Assembly (NCBI RefSeq): GCF_000413855.1
Contig: NZ_ATGG01000008.1
Coordinates: 97,467 to 161,466, forward strand
Length of the DNA stretch: 64,000 bases
Direction: 5' to 3'
Source of the DNA: Acinetobacter gyllenbergii CIP 110306 = MTCC 11365
Lineage (GTDB): Bacteria > Pseudomonadota > Gammaproteobacteria > Pseudomonadales > Moraxellaceae
Each line of letters opens with the position of its first letter. The first letter of the stretch is position 1. A program made the position numbers and the translations under genes. Positions 46,026 to 57,822 of the stretch are shown here, piece after piece. The notes below the pieces were generated by a model. That model did no database searches. It was not told where the DNA came from and worked only from the letters and a program-made list of their open reading frames with translations.

Positions 46026-46182
46026 CTCGATTTCATCGAGTATGAAGAATGAGTTATGGACCTTGAATTGAAGGTGCGTAGCTCATTTGTTACATCAAAG
46101 GGAATACTCCTGATGTGTAGTAATAATGTCTCAAGGTTGGATGATCTTGAGTAGTAGTGTCGTGTTTACCAGTTTGACACTA
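46026..46182 (+). promoter_or_regulatory. Five consecutive hairpins upstream of sucA
   Basis: In order: CTCGAT/ATCGAG (46026-46040, loop TTC). Then 46048-46064 with 46071-46087, 16 pairs counting wobbles plus one G-G mismatch, loop GAATTG. Then ACATCA/TGATGT with inner GGA/TCC (46092-46116). Then CTCAAGGTT/GATCTTGAG (46130-46151, loop GGAT). Last TAGTGTC/GACACTA (46155-46182). They are packed end to end and stop 52 bases before sucA ATG. None has a T run, so they are not ordinary terminators. Confidence 0.6.
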
Positions 46183-46234
46183 TGAATCATGGGTATGCTT
46201 AAAAGGCAGCCTGTATTATTTTTTGCAATAGGAA

Positions 46235-49087
46235 ATGGGTCCAAAAATGCAAGAAGTTGCTGACGCATCGCGTCTTGACACTGAACTTTCCGCTGATAGT
46301 GCAGCGTATATTGAAGAGCTATACGAACAGTACCTAACTTCTCCAACCTCAGTGTCAGAGGATTGGCGTGAATATTTCGATAAATACCCTAAAGGTGATC
46401 AACCACACGGCAGTGTGCGCGAGCAATTCCTCCTTTTGGGACGTAATGCAAGCCGAGTTCAGCCTGTCGTACAAAGCACTGTAAGTACAGAACATGAGCG
46501 TCGTCAAATTGGTGTATTACAACTCATCGCTGCTTACCGTAACCGTGGTCATCAAAAAGCTAAACTCGATCCATTAGGTCTTGCGAAACGCGAAGACGTT
46601 CCTGACCTCGATTTATCTGCTCACGGTTTAACCAAGTCAGATCTTGATACTGTATTTAATACTGGCAACCTCGCAATTGGCAAAGCAGAAGCAACATTGT
46701 CTGAAATGGTTGAGGCCATGGAAGCGACTTACTGTAGTTCAGTTGGCGTGGAATACATGCATATCGTTGACACCAAAGAAAAGCGTTGGATTCAACAACG
46801 TTTGGAAAGTGTTCGCGGTAAATTTAACTATACCAGTGATCAGAAGAAAGGCTTCCTTGAGCGTTTAACCGCTGCAGAAGGCTTAGAAAAGTATCTTGGT
46901 AATAAATTCGTTGGTGCGAAACGTTTTGGTGTAGAAGGCGGTGAGTCTTTTATCCCAATGATGAACGAAATCATCCAGCGTGCAGGTAGTGTTGGTTGTA
47001 AAGAAGTTGTGATTGGTATGCCACACCGTGGTCGTCTCAACCTTCTTGTTAATATTATGGGTAAAAACCCAGCTGACCTATTTGGTGAGTTTGAAGGTAA
47101 GAGCCTACATAAGAAAGGTTCTGGTGACGTTAAGTATCACCAAGGTTTCTCTTCAAACGTAATGACACCAGGTGGCGAAGTTCACTTGGCATTAGCGTTT
47201 AACCCATCACACTTAGAAATCGTTGGACCTGTGGTTGAAGGTTCGGTTCGTGCACGTCAAGTTCGTCGTAAAGACATTGGCGGTGATGACGTACTTCCTG
47301 TGATCGTACATGGTGATGCTGCATTTGCGGGTCAAGGTGTAAACCAAGAAACCTTCCAAATGTCACAAACACGTGGTTATACAGTGGGCGGTACAGTCCA
47401 TATCGTGATCAACAACCAAGTGGGTTTCACGACCTCTGATCCACGTGATACACGTTCTACAGAATACTGTACTGACGTTGCAAAAATGATCCAATCACCA
47501 ATTTTCCATGTCAATGGTGATGATCCAGAAGCTGTGATTTTCGTAACTCAGCTTGCACATGATTTCCGTCATACTTTCCGTAAAGATGTCATTTTAGACT
47601 TGTTCTGCTACCGTCGTCGTGGTCATAATGAGGCGGATGAACCATCTGCAACTCAGCCATTGATGTATCAAGTGATCAACAAGAAAGCGACTACGCGTAC
47701 CTTGTATGCTGATCAATTGGTTCAAGAAAAAATCCTTGATCGCGCAAGCGCAGATGCAATGGTTGAAGGGTATCGTTCTGATTTAGAAGCAGGTAATCAT
47801 GTTGCCAATGCGCTTGTTCGTGAACCAAACAAAAAAATGTTTGTTGATTGGGCGCCTTACTTGGGCCATGAATACACCGATCTTTGGGATACAACATTCA
47901 GCATCGATCGTTTGAAAGAACTTGGTTTAACCATGAATACATTACCAGAAGGTTTTGTATTGCAGCGCCAAGTTCAAAAAGTCATTGATGATCGCGTGAA
48001 AATGCAAACCGGTGAAATGCCACTCAACTGGGGTGCTGCAGAAACCTTAGCGTATGCGACTTTGCTTGATGACGGTTTCTTGGTTCGTATTACGGGTGAA
48101 GACGTGGGGCGTGGTACATTCTCGCACCGTCATGCCAAATTACATAACCAAGTCGATGGTTCTGTTTATATCCCACTCTGCCATATTAAAGAAAATCAGC
48201 CACGCACTGCGGTCTATGACTCTTTATTGTCAGAAGAAGCCGTGCTTGCATTTGAATACGGCTATTCAACGACATTGCCAAAAAGCTTGATCGTTTGGGA
48301 AGCTCAATTTGGTGACTTCGCTAACTGTGCACAAGTGGTAATTGACCAGTTTATCGCTTCGGGTGAAACCAAGTGGGAGCGTGTGTGTGGTCTAACCATG
48401 TTGTTACCACACGGTTATGAAGGTCAAGGTCCAGAGCATTCATCTGCACGTTTAGAGCGTTTCTTACAGCTATGTGCTGAAGATAACATGCAAGTGATGA
48501 CACCAACGACGCCTGCACAGATTTTCCATGCATTACGTCGTCAGGCAGTTCGCCCGATTCGTAAACCAATGATCGTAATGTCACCAAAATCGTTATTGCG
48601 CCATAAACTTGCGACTTCAACTTTAGATGAATTAGCAAACGGTTCATTCCAAACTGTGATTGATGAAATTGATCAAATCAACAAAGCTGACGTAACTCGC
48701 TTAGTGCTTTGTGGCGGTAAGGTTTATTACGATTTGCTCGAAAAACGTCGTGAACTTGGTCTAAACCATGTTGCAATCGTGCGTATCGAACAATTGTATC
48801 CATACCCAGAACAACGCTTAGCTGAAGTTATGGCTGAGTATCCAAACATTCAAGAACTTGTTTGGGCACAAGAAGAGCCGAAGAACCAAGGCGCTTGGTT
48901 ATTCATCGTTCCTCGTTTGTATGAAGACGTTCTTAAATCTGGTAAACAAATCCGTATTAGCTATGCTGGTCGTGAAGCATCTGCCGCACCTGCTTGTGGC
49001 TCGCCATACTTGCATGCAAAACAACAAGCTCAGCTTATCAATGACGCACTTGCGATTGAAGTTGAACAATCAGGAGATTCTAAATAA
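46235..49087 (+). CDS. sucA: 2-oxoglutarate dehydrogenase E1 component
   Basis: 950 residues from ATG 46235; an in-frame ATG at 46247 (MQEVADAS) is an equally possible start, neither having a well-spaced ribosome site. Thiamine-diphosphate site with [20 protein letters not shown] and [15 protein letters not shown], substrate loop [13 protein letters not shown], and C-terminal [10 protein letters not shown]1 decarboxylates 2-oxoglutarate and transfers succinyl to the lipoyl group of SucB. First gene of the suc operon; preceded by a structured leader. Its stop overlaps the sucB start by one base. Confidence 0.97.
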   Translation: MGPKMQEVADASRLDTELSADSAAYIEELYEQYLTSPTSVSEDWREYFDKYPKGDQPHGSVREQFLLLGRNASRVQPVVQSTVSTEHERRQIGVLQLIAAYRNRGHQKAKLDPLGLAKREDVPDLDLSAHGLTKSDLDTVFNTGNLAIGKAEATLSEMVEAMEATYCSSVGVEYMHIVDTKEKRWIQQRLESVRGKFNYTSDQKKGFLERLTAAEGLEKYLGNKFVGAKRFGVEGGESFIPMMNEIIQRAGSVGCKEVVIGMPHRGRLNLLVNIMGKNPADLFGEFEGKSLHKKGSGDVKYHQGFSSNVMTPGGEVHLALAFNPSHLEIVGPVVEGSVRARQVRRKDIGGDDVLPVIVHGDAAFAGQGVNQETFQMSQTRGYTVGGTVHIVINNQVGFTTSDPRDTRSTEYCTDVAKMIQSPIFHVNGDDPEAVIFVTQLAHDFRHTFRKDVILDLFCYRRRGHNEADEPSATQPLMYQVINKKATTRTLYADQLVQEKILDRASADAMVEGYRSDLEAGNHVANALVREPNKKMFVDWAPYLGHEYTDLWDTTFSIDRLKELGLTMNTLPEGFVLQRQVQKVIDDRVKMQTGEMPLNWGAAETLAYATLLDDGFLVRITGEDVGRGTFSHRHAKLHNQVDGSVYIPLCHIKENQPRTAVYDSLLSEEAVLAFEYGYSTTLPKSLIVWEAQFGDFANCAQVVIDQFIASGETKWERVCGLTMLLPHGYEGQGPEHSSARLERFLQLCAEDNMQVMTPTTPAQIFHALRRQAVRPIRKPMIVMSPKSLLRHKLATSTLDELANGSFQTVIDEIDQINKADVTRLVLCGGKVYYDLLEKRRELGLNHVAIVRIEQLYPYPEQRLAEVMAEYPNIQELVWAQEEPKNQGAWLFIVPRLYEDVLKSGKQIRISYAGREASAAPACGSPYLHAKQQAQLINDALAIEVEQSGDSK

Positions 49088-50283
49088 TGGCAACCGAAAT
49101 TAAAGCACCGGTATTTCCAGAGTCAGTTGCTGACGGTACGATCGCAACTTGGCACAAGAAAGTAGGTGAACCTGTATCACGTGATGAAGTGATCTGTGAC
49201 ATTGAAACCGATAAAGTTGTTTTAGAAGTGGTTGCTCCAGCTGATGGTAGCTTAGTTGCAATCATCAAAGGTGAAGGCGATACAGTTCTTTCTGACGAAG
49301 TGATTGCTCAATTCGAAGCTGGTGCTGTTGCTGCCGCTGCTCCTGAAGCTGCTGCACCAGCAGAAGCGGCGCCTGCTGCATCTGCTCCTGCGGCTGCTGC
49401 ATCAACTCAAGCAGTTGATCAAAACCAAGCGCCAGCAGTTCGTAAAGCATTGTCTGAAACTGGTATCAATGCTGCTGACGTTCAAGGTACAGGCCGTGGC
49501 GGTCGCATCACTAAAGAAGATGTTGCTAGCCATCAAGCTAAACCTGCTGCATCAGTTCAACCATTAAGCGTTGCTGTTGGCGAGCGTATCGAGAAACGTG
49601 TTCCGATGACACGTTTACGTAAGCGTGTTGCTGAGCGTTTATTGGCGGCTACACAACAAACTGCAATGTTAACAACGTTCAACGAAGTTAACATGAAGCC
49701 AATCATGGAAATGCGTAAGCAATATAAAGATGCTTTCGAAAAACGTCATGGTGCGCGTTTAGGCTTTATGTCTTTCTTTGTTAAAGCAGCAACTGAAGCA
49801 TTAAAACGCTATCCAGCAGTGAACGGTTCTATTGATGGTGATGATATTGTTTATCACGGTTTCTATGACATCGGTGTCGCTGTATCGAGTGAGCGTGGCT
49901 TAGTTGTACCAGTCCTTCGTGATACTGACCGTATGAACTATGCAGAAGTGGAAAACGGTATCCGTGATTACGCTTTCAAAGCACGTGACGGTAAATTAGG
50001 TATCGAAGACATGACTGGCGGTACGTTCACGATTACCAATGGTGGTACTTTCGGTTCATTATTATCTACGCCAATTTTGAATACGCCGCAAACAGCGATC
50101 TTGGGTATGCATAAAATCCAAGAACGTCCTATGGCGGTAAATGGTCAAGTTGAAATCTTGCCAATGATGTACTTAGCGCTTTCTTATGACCACCGTTTAA
50201 TCGATGGTAAAGAAGCTGTAGGTTTCTTGGTAACAATCAAAGAATTGTTAGAAGAACCAGCTAAACTCATTCTTGATCTTTAA
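49087..50283 (+). CDS. sucB: Dihydrolipoamide succinyltransferase (E2 of OGDH)
   Basis: 398 residues with GGAG upstream. One lipoyl domain with Lys43 in ETDKVVLEV, an Ala/Pro-rich linker (about 80-105), the E3-binding domain [20 protein letters not shown] and a catalytic domain ending in [16 protein letters not shown] with catalytic His/Asp. E2 forms the 24-mer core, accepts succinyl from SucA and passes it to CoA. Coupled to sucA by a one-base TAATG overlap. Needs LipB/LipA-made lipoate. Confidence 0.97.
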   Translation: MATEIKAPVFPESVADGTIATWHKKVGEPVSRDEVICDIETDKVVLEVVAPADGSLVAIIKGEGDTVLSDEVIAQFEAGAVAAAAPEAAAPAEAAPAASAPAAAASTQAVDQNQAPAVRKALSETGINAADVQGTGRGGRITKEDVASHQAKPAASVQPLSVAVGERIEKRVPMTRLRKRVAERLLAATQQTAMLTTFNEVNMKPIMEMRKQYKDAFEKRHGARLGFMSFFVKAATEALKRYPAVNGSIDGDDIVYHGFYDIGVAVSSERGLVVPVLRDTDRMNYAEVENGIRDYAFKARDGKLGIEDMTGGTFTITNGGTFGSLLSTPILNTPQTAILGMHKIQERPMAVNGQVEILPMMYLALSYDHRLIDGKEAVGFLVTIKELLEEPAKLILDL

Positions 50284-50299
50284 TACTACAAATATTGCC

Positions 50300-51776
<1,477 letters not shown>

Positions 51777-51781
51777 AACAT

Positions 51782-51806
51782 AAAGTGTGGTTCGCCACAC
51801 TTTTTT
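51782..51806 (+). terminator. Terminator of sucAB-lpd
   Basis: AAAGTGTGG / CCACACTTT with TTCG tetraloop and T6. It splits lpd from sucCD. Confidence 0.9.
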
Positions 51807-51814
51807 GAATGATG

Positions 51815-51892
51815 ATGATTGTCTAGTTTAGATAATCATTGATTCAATATGTAGCAGTCTGGTTTTAAGAAGATCTAGGCTGCATCACTACA
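51815..51892 (+). promoter_or_regulatory. Two-hairpin leader of sucCD
   Basis: Hairpin 1: ATGATTGTCTA (51815-51825) / TAGATAATCAT (51829-51839), 11 pairs, 3-base loop. Hairpin 2: GCAGTCTGG (51854-51862) / CTAGGCTGC (51875-51883), 12-base loop, with outer TGTA / TACA (51850-51853, 51889-51892). The second ends 21 bases before the sucC ATG. Confidence 0.5.
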
Positions 51893-51913
51893 AACAACAT
51901 AGTAGGTAACTAA

Positions 51914-53080
51914 ATGAACTTACATGAGTATCAAGCTAAAGCATTATTGAAAGAATATGGCATGCCAGTACAAGAAGGTATCTTGGCAACAAATGCAGAT
52001 GAAGCAGTCGCTGCATTTGAACAGCTTGGTGGTAAATTCGCAGTAATGAAAGCGCAAGTTCATGCTGGTGGCCGTGGTAAGGCTGGCGGCGTTAAAGTTG
52101 CAAAATCTAAAGAAGATGTAATTGAATTTGCTAACAACATCATTGGTACTCGTCTTGTAACGTATCAAACAGATGCAAATGGTCAACCAGTTAACAGCAT
52201 TATCGTTGCTGAAGACGTTTATCCTGTTGAGCGTGAGCTTTACTTAGGCGCGGTTGTAGACCGTTCTAGCCGTCGTATTACTTTCATGGCTTCTACCGAA
52301 GGTGGTGTAGAAATCGAGAAAGTTGCAGAAGAAACGCCTGAAAAAATTATCAAAGTTGAAGTTGATCCTTTAGTTGGCTTACAACCTTTCCAAGCACGTG
52401 AAGTTGCGTTTGCTTTAGGTTTGAAAGACAAGCAAATCAGCCAATTTGTAAAAATTATGGCTGCTGCTTACCAAGCATTTGTTGAAAATGACTTTGCATT
52501 ATTCGAAATTAACCCACTTTCAGTTCGTGAAAATGGCGATATTTTATGTGTAGATGCGAAAGTAGGTATCGACTCTAACGCGCTTTACCGTTTACCTAAA
52601 GTTGCTGCTTTACGTGACAAGTCTCAAGAGAATGAGCGTGAATTGAAAGCATCTGAATTTGACCTTAACTATGTTGCTTTAGAAGGTAACATTGGTTGTA
52701 TGGTGAACGGTGCTGGTCTTGCAATGGCAACCATGGACATCATCAAACTTTATGGTGGTCAGCCTGCAAACTTCCTTGACGTTGGTGGCGGTGCAACGAA
52801 AGAGCGCGTAATCGAAGCGTTCAAAATCATCCTTGCTGATACGTCTGTACAAGGTGTTTTAATCAACATCTTTGGTGGTATCGTACGTTGTGACATGATT
52901 GCTGAAGCAATTATTGCAGCGGTTCAAGAAGTAAATGTAACTGTACCAGTTGTTGTTCGTTTAGAAGGTAACAACGCTGAGTTAGGTGCTAAATTACTTG
53001 ATGAATCAGGTTTGAAATTAATTTCTGCGAACGGTTTATCTGATGCCGCAGAAAAAGTTGTAGCTGCAGTTAAAGCGTAA
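51914..53080 (+). CDS. sucC: Succinyl-CoA synthetase beta subunit
   Basis: 388 residues, the canonical length. [19 protein letters not shown] begins the ATP-grasp domain, [14 protein letters not shown] is the nucleotide loop and [14 protein letters not shown] [13 protein letters not shown] begins the ligase half. With SucD it converts succinyl-CoA to succinate with ATP (or GTP) formation. Separated from lpd by a terminator and a 107-base leader. Confidence 0.98.
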   Translation: MNLHEYQAKALLKEYGMPVQEGILATNADEAVAAFEQLGGKFAVMKAQVHAGGRGKAGGVKVAKSKEDVIEFANNIIGTRLVTYQTDANGQPVNSIIVAEDVYPVERELYLGAVVDRSSRRITFMASTEGGVEIEKVAEETPEKIIKVEVDPLVGLQPFQAREVAFALGLKDKQISQFVKIMAAAYQAFVENDFALFEINPLSVRENGDILCVDAKVGIDSNALYRLPKVAALRDKSQENERELKASEFDLNYVALEGNIGCMVNGAGLAMATMDIIKLYGGQPANFLDVGGGATKERVIEAFKIILADTSVQGVLINIFGGIVRCDMIAEAIIAAVQEVNVTVPVVVRLEGNNAELGAKLLDESGLKLISANGLSDAAEKVVAAVKA

Positions 53081-53092
53081 GGAGTATCAATC

Positions 53093-53983
53093 ATGAGCGT
53101 ATTAATTAATAAAGACACTAAAGTATTGGTACAAGGTTTTACTGGTAAAAACGGTACTTTCCACTCTGCACAAGCTTTAGACTACGGTACAAAAGTTGTT
53201 GGTGGTGTTACTCCAGGTAAAGGTGGTACAACTCACCTTGACCTACCAGTATTCAACACAATGAAAGAAGCGGTACGTGAAACAAATGCAGATGCATCTG
53301 TAATCTATGTACCGGCTCCATTCGTTTTAGACTCAATCGTTGAAGCGGTTGATTCAGGTGTTGGCCTAATCGTTGTGATCACTGAAGGTGTTCCAACGAT
53401 CGACATGCTTAAAGCGAAACGCTACTTAGAAACTAACGGTAACGGTACTCGTTTAGTTGGTCCTAACTGCCCAGGCGTGATCACTCCAGGTGAATGTAAG
53501 ATTGGTATTATGCCTGGTCACATCCACCAACCAGGTCGTATTGGTATCATCTCACGTTCAGGTACATTGACTTATGAAGCTGTTGCTCAAACAACTAAGC
53601 TTGGTTTAGGTCAGTCTACTTGTATCGGTATTGGTGGTGACCCAATCCCAGGTATGAACCAAATCGAAGCACTTCAATTGTTCCAAGACGATCCAGATAC
53701 TGATGCAATCATCATGATCGGTGAGATCGGTGGTACAGCGGAAGAAGAAGCTGCTGAATTCATCAAATCAAACGTGACTAAGCCTGTAGTCGGTTACATC
53801 GCTGGTGTAACTGCACCTAAAGGTAAGCGTATGGGTCACGCTGGTGCGATCATTTCTGGTGGTCAAGGTACTGCTGAAGAGAAATTTGCTGCATTTGAAC
53901 GTGCGGGAATGGCTTACACACGTAGCCCAGCTGAGCTTGGTTCTACTATGTTGCAAGTTTTAAAAGAGAAAGGTTTAGCGTAA
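53093..53983 (+). CDS. sucD: Succinyl-CoA synthetase alpha subunit
   Basis: 296 residues with AAGGAG upstream, 12 bases after sucC. CoA-binding [40 protein letters not shown], and the phosphorylated His of [17 protein letters not shown]. The alpha subunit carries the phosphohistidine intermediate. Last gene of the cycle block, closed by a strong terminator. Confidence 0.98.
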   Translation: MSVLINKDTKVLVQGFTGKNGTFHSAQALDYGTKVVGGVTPGKGGTTHLDLPVFNTMKEAVRETNADASVIYVPAPFVLDSIVEAVDSGVGLIVVITEGVPTIDMLKAKRYLETNGNGTRLVGPNCPGVITPGECKIGIMPGHIHQPGRIGIISRSGTLTYEAVAQTTKLGLGQSTCIGIGGDPIPGMNQIEALQLFQDDPDTDAIIMIGEIGGTAEEEAAEFIKSNVTKPVVGYIAGVTAPKGKRMGHAGAIISGGQGTAEEKFAAFERAGMAYTRSPAELGSTMLQVLKEKGLA

Positions 53984-54003
53984 TACGTTAGATTTTAATC
54001 TTT

Positions 54004-54037
54004 AAAAAAACCCCAATGGAGACATTGGGGTTTTTTT
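54004..54037 (+). terminator. Terminator of sucCD
   Basis: A7CCCCAATG / CATTGGGGT7, 15 pairs with GAGA tetraloop. Confidence 0.93.
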
Positions 54038-54157
54038 ATTGGGTTATTATTGCTTTAATCCCCAAATTTTGGTTATTACATAAAATCGATGAGAAGCCTT
54101 GGAATAATTTTTGGAAAGTTATATGGTTATCTTCCGTATAGCTGTAGCTAGTATTGT

Positions 54158-54847
54158 ATGGTTGCTCTAGTACTTCTTCCTGGAATGGATGGCACTGGCA
54201 CGTTGTTTCAGCCACTGATCGCAGAAGTTGGTGATACTTTTAACGTCAAAGTTATTCGATATCCATCTACAGAAGCATTCGGTTATGAGACTTTGGAAGA
54301 GCTTGTTGTAAAGAGCCTTCCAGTTGATGAGCCTTTCGTGATCCTTGGTGAATCATTCTCTGGACCTATCGCGATCTCTATTGCTGCGGCACAGCCGAAA
54401 GGTCTGATTGGTGTGATTTTATGCTGCACCTTTGCGATCAACCCTCGTCCAACTTTTTCGGTATTTCGCTCTCTGCTTAAAATCCTCCCACCTAGGTTAG
54501 CGCCGATTGCGGTGCTAGATTACCTACTGCTCGGTCGCTATTCGACTAGAGAACTTCGTTCAGCTCTAGCTTTGGCAGTGGGGCAGGTGTCCTCTGCAGC
54601 GTTTGAAGCACGACTGAATGCAGTTCACGCAGTTAATGTTTTGTCAAAGTTAAAATTCATTGCAGTGCCAGTTTTGTATTTACAAGCAACCAAAGACCGA
54701 GTCGTTCCACCTACGGCTGCATATTTTATACAGAAGGAACTTTCAACCGTTCGTATTGTACCGATTGATGCACCTCACTGTTTACTTCAAGCTGTGCCGA
54801 GTCATGCTGCCTCGATTATCAAACTATTCTTGGCTGAAGTTCAGTGA
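54158..54847 (+). CDS. Alpha/beta hydrolase
   Basis: 229 residues. Oxyanion loop LLPGMDGTGTLF at the start, nucleophile elbow GESFSG at 64-69, Asp in ATKDRVVP and His in IDAPHCLLQ complete a Ser-Asp-His triad. A short cap lies between about 95 and 160. Substrate unknown. No close partner; ribosome site weak. It sits between the terminator of sucCD and the flotillin gene and looks like an insertion between conserved blocks, though I see no mobile-element trace. Confidence 0.82.
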   Translation: MVALVLLPGMDGTGTLFQPLIAEVGDTFNVKVIRYPSTEAFGYETLEELVVKSLPVDEPFVILGESFSGPIAISIAAAQPKGLIGVILCCTFAINPRPTFSVFRSLLKILPPRLAPIAVLDYLLLGRYSTRELRSALALAVGQVSSAAFEARLNAVHAVNVLSKLKFIAVPVLYLQATKDRVVPPTAAYFIQKELSTVRIVPIDAPHCLLQAVPSHAASIIKLFLAEVQ

Positions 54848-55017
54848 AATACAGTGGTTCATCTTGTCTAAAGTACTAATATTTGTAAAAGATGAGGTTA
54901 TGGATTGGCATGCATACTAGTGAAAAGAATGAAGAGCGTAAGATAAAAATTGAAGACCGAACATTCGGCATTTCGGTCTCCATTGACAAAAGAGTGCTAT
55001 AAATGGCGTATATACAT

Positions 55018-56730
55018 TTATTCCGCTTTTGGTTTTAACCCTTGCGTCAAACCATTGATGTCTCCACCTTGTAGACCTAATTCATTCATCAAGCTATCAA
55101 TCAATGGTGCTTGTGAACGGTAACGTAGGGCACTATTTACCACCTGATCTGATAATGAAGCCGTTGAGCCATGTTCAGTATTTTCACTTGAAACAGCAGA
55201 ACCACCTGCAAAGCCATTTAAGCCATTGACTTGTAAAATTTTGATGTCATCAATATTTTCCATTGGCTTGACGCTTTCACGAATGATCTCTGGTAAATGT
55301 TTGAGCAGTGCCAAGCGAACTTGCATCTCTACCTGTTCAGCAGACAAGGTATTGGCTGCCTCATTGACTGCACGAGCACCTTCCGCATCAACCTGATATT
55401 GTTTTTCCAATGCTTGAGCAAGTAGGATTTTTGCGTCTGCTTCACCTTTCGCTTTTAAGCGAATCTTTTCAGCATCTGCTTCTGCTGCAATACGTACTGC
55501 TTCTGCTTCATCGGCAGCGGCTTTCTTACCTGCATCAGCAGCTACGGTAATCGCAATCGCTTCTTTCTCTGCCGTTTGTTTAGCTGCAACCAGCTCGACC
55601 GCTTTTTGACGCTCAGCGCGTTGAGTTTCACGTACAGTCACAACTTCTTCCTCTGCTTTTACCGCTTCGGCACGGGCCTTGTCAGCTTGCGCTTTGGCTT
55701 CTGATTCAGCACGAGATTTTTCAGCAATCGCAATGGCGCGATCTTGCTCAGCCAATTCAATAGTTTTCTTCTGTTCGACCTGTGCTTTTTGAATGAGCTG
55801 AGCTTTTTGGATATTTTCATTTTCTACATCACGAGCAGAAGCAATTCGTTTTAGCTCCACTTCACGCTCAGCAGCAATTTGAGCTTCTTCAGCCTCACGT
55901 TTTTTACCTGCTTCTTGTGAGGCGATTTCTGCGGTTTGTTCAGCTTTACGAATCGAGATTTCACGCTCTTGTTGCAACTTTGCATATTCTTCTTCACGTG
56001 AAATTTCTAGGCGTGCACGCTCTGCTTCCAAGTTCTTGGCACGAATGGCAAGGTCCGCATCTTGTTCAATGTCATTACGCTTTTTACGACGGTCTTCAAT
56101 GGTTTCAGTCAGTTTAGTTAAACCTTCCGCATCGAAGGCATTTTGTGGGTTAAAGAATTTAAAACTAGTTTGGTCTAGACCTGTTAAGGATACTGTTTCA
56201 AGCTCTAAACCATTCTTGGATAAATCTTCTGAGACCACTTGTTGAACTTTCTGAACGAAGTCGACACGCTTTTCGTGCAGTTCTTCCATCGCCATTTCCG
56301 CAGCCACGGCACGGAGTGAATCGACAAATTTACCTTCAACCAGATCTTTAAGTTCTGGTGGGGACATGGTTTTACGCCCCAAGGTTTGGGCTGCGGTTGC
56401 AATTGATTCAGCAATCGGTTTGACACGAACATAGAACTCGGCCATCACATCAACACGCATACGGTCTCGAGTAATCAGTGCTTGGTCTGCGGCACGTTTT
56501 ACCTCTAAACGTAAGGTATTCATATTTACAGGAATAATTTCATGTAAAACAGGGAGAACAATGGCGCCACCGTTTAGAATCACTTTCTCGCCACCAAAAC
56601 CTGTGCGGACAAAGGAGACTTCTTTACTTGAACGGGTATAGAGACGGGCAATGATAATGCCAATAAAAATCAGTGCTGCAAAAATAACACCAGTAATAAT
56701 TAAAATTTCAGTCAATGCTGAATTCAACAT
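55018..56730 (-). CDS. Flotillin family protein (YqiK-like)
   Basis: 570 residues. N-terminal membrane anchor (about 5-30), SPFH domain (GFGGEKVILNGGAIVLPVLHEIIPVNMNTLRLEVKR, split here around residue 45-80), then a long Glu/Ala/Arg-rich coiled coil (about 220-440) and a C-terminal oligomerisation part. Flotillins form large membrane-associated rings in lipid domains and scaffold signalling or envelope proteins. A YqiJ/NfeD-like partner gene is immediately upstream on the same strand, the standard flotillin-NfeD pairing. Confidence 0.9.
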   Translation of the reverse strand: MLNSALTEILIITGVIFAALIFIGIIIARLYTRSSKEVSFVRTGFGGEKVILNGGAIVLPVLHEIIPVNMNTLRLEVKRAADQALITRDRMRVDVMAEFYVRVKPIAESIATAAQTLGRKTMSPPELKDLVEGKFVDSLRAVAAEMAMEELHEKRVDFVQKVQQVVSEDLSKNGLELETVSLTGLDQTSFKFFNPQNAFDAEGLTKLTETIEDRRKKRNDIEQDADLAIRAKNLEAERARLEISREEEYAKLQQEREISIRKAEQTAEIASQEAGKKREAEEAQIAAEREVELKRIASARDVENENIQKAQLIQKAQVEQKKTIELAEQDRAIAIAEKSRAESEAKAQADKARAEAVKAEEEVVTVRETQRAERQKAVELVAAKQTAEKEAIAITVAADAGKKAAADEAEAVRIAAEADAEKIRLKAKGEADAKILLAQALEKQYQVDAEGARAVNEAANTLSAEQVEMQVRLALLKHLPEIIRESVKPMENIDDIKILQVNGLNGFAGGSAVSSENTEHGSTASLSDQVVNSALRYRSQAPLIDSLMNELGLQGGDINGLTQGLKPKAE

Positions 56731-56760
56731 GTAAATACCCTCATGTAATAAATATAAAAA

Positions 56761-57405
56761 TTAAGCAGCAATCGCTTGGAATCCAATTTTGGTTCTTTGC
56801 GTTAAAATCACGTCTTGCCCTTGATGGAAAACTAGATCCAGCTCGGGTTCAACCAAGACGTAATGCGTTTGGCCAAATTGGTCTTTAACTTTGGCTTGTG
56901 CAGGGGAGTTGGGTTTAGCATCCCCTAAAATGATGTGTGCAGTTCTACCAATCAGATCATCTGCTTGAATTGCAGTTGTTTCATCTTTGGGGATTATTTT
57001 GGCAATTAATGCAGCACTATAGCGTACGAGTGGCATTGATAAAAATAAGCAGGCAGGTGCAATGATCCATGCTGATAGATAGTGTTCAGTAAACTGGAAA
57101 AAAAGGTCTTGGATGATCAAGCCCGTCAGTGCATACACAGTTAAAAAGATAATCAGCCAAATGAGTAAAGGGACTTTACCGAGATAGAGCCATTCTAATA
57201 ATTGGGTGAAAATATTTTCTGATGATTCTAAAGAGACATTTGCATGATCAACCTCACTGAGGCTGTCAGGTAAAAACTGTTCTAGAAAACTTGAACTACC
57301 ACCGAATAATAAAAGAATGAGTTCAAGGATACCGATAAATAGGCACAGCATTAAAGCAATGCTAAAAACCAAATTAGACGGATGTATTAAAAGATCCCAG
57401 ATCAT
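56761..57405 (-). CDS. YqiJ-like (OB-fold, NfeD-type) membrane protein
   Basis: 214 residues. Three or four hydrophobic helices in the first 135 residues, then an OB-fold domain (DDLIGRTAHIILGDA, AKVKDQFGQTHYVLVEPE). Matches E. coli YqiJ, which pairs with flotillin YqiK. NfeD-type proteins are thought to act with flotillins in membrane organisation. Thirty bases ahead of the flotillin gene and surely co-transcribed. Confidence 0.85.
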   Translation of the reverse strand: MIWDLLIHPSNLVFSIALMLCLFIGILELILLLFGGSSSFLEQFLPDSLSEVDHANVSLESSENIFTQLLEWLYLGKVPLLIWLIIFLTVYALTGLIIQDLFFQFTEHYLSAWIIAPACLFLSMPLVRYSAALIAKIIPKDETTAIQADDLIGRTAHIILGDAKPNSPAQAKVKDQFGQTHYVLVEPELDLVFHQGQDVILTQRTKIGFQAIAA

Positions 57406-57607
57406 CGCGATTACTCTTATTTCTTTTAGCGTTAATTAATAAATTTTTTATAAAAATAAAACAGTTATAAGAGTAAAGCGTATACGTCTGAATTTCAACC
57501 TATATCGACCACATTATTGCAGGCAAAAAAAAACGCAATGATTGGGGTGATCAGTGCGTTGAACAACGAATCTGTTTAAAACAGTTTCGGTTGAAAGGAG
57601 AAATGTC

Positions 57608-57661
57608 ATGAGATTAGTGTTAACTAACCTACGAGGCCATATTATTAAAAAACCTGACTAA
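57608..57661 (+). CDS. Putative 17-residue peptide with strong ribosome site
   Basis: AAGGAG (57595-57600) lies seven bases before ATG 57608; the peptide is MRLVLTNLRGHIIKKPD. It has rare-looking Arg codons AGA and CGA. No plus-strand gene follows within 1.3 kb, so it is not a classical attenuator leader. Two hairpins precede it: AACGCA / TGCGTT (57532-57560, with inner TGAT / ATCA) and CTGTT / AACAG (57572-57584). A bidirectional terminator at 57778 could end the transcript. Could encode a small peptide or be part of a regulatory RNA. Confidence 0.45.
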   Translation: MRLVLTNLRGHIIKKPD

Positions 57662-57777
57662 GTTCATCGGTATTCATGTTAAATACTGTTAATTGATGTT
57701 AAGAAGTGACGAAAATTGTTAGTTTTTTATTTTTTTAATAAAGTTTTATAATTAAAGTTAATCAGATAGTTAAATAA

Positions 57778-57803
57778 AAAAAAGCCCAAGTGTGGGCTTT
57801 TTT
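57778..57803. terminator. Bidirectional terminator next to trpS
   Basis: AAAAAAGCCCA / TGGGCTTTTTT with AGTG loop; serves trpS on the minus strand and any plus-strand transcript. Confidence 0.9.
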
Positions 57804-57822
57804 ATGGGAAAAGTAACGTAAA

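Larger units (their letters stand above)
45499..46234. other. 736-base region sdhB / sucA
   Basis: Holds the sdh terminator, then about 420 AT-rich bases with nothing recognised, a 9-base inverted repeat (TTTAGAAAA 45972-45980, TTTTCTAAA 45999-46007) and the multi-hairpin leader below. An ORF at 45738-45932 has no ribosome site. Confidence 0.5.
57406..57822. other. 417-base region yqiJ-like / trpS
   Basis: Divergent side of yqiJ-like gene and downstream side of trpS. Contains the hairpins, the 17-codon ORF and a terminator. No promoter was placed with confidence. Confidence 0.5.

Noticed and set aside
54953..54978. Inverted repeat AGACCGAA / TTCGGTCT upstream of the flotillin stop
   Set aside because: Ten-base loop, no T run, not clearly placed to terminate either gene; too weak to call.
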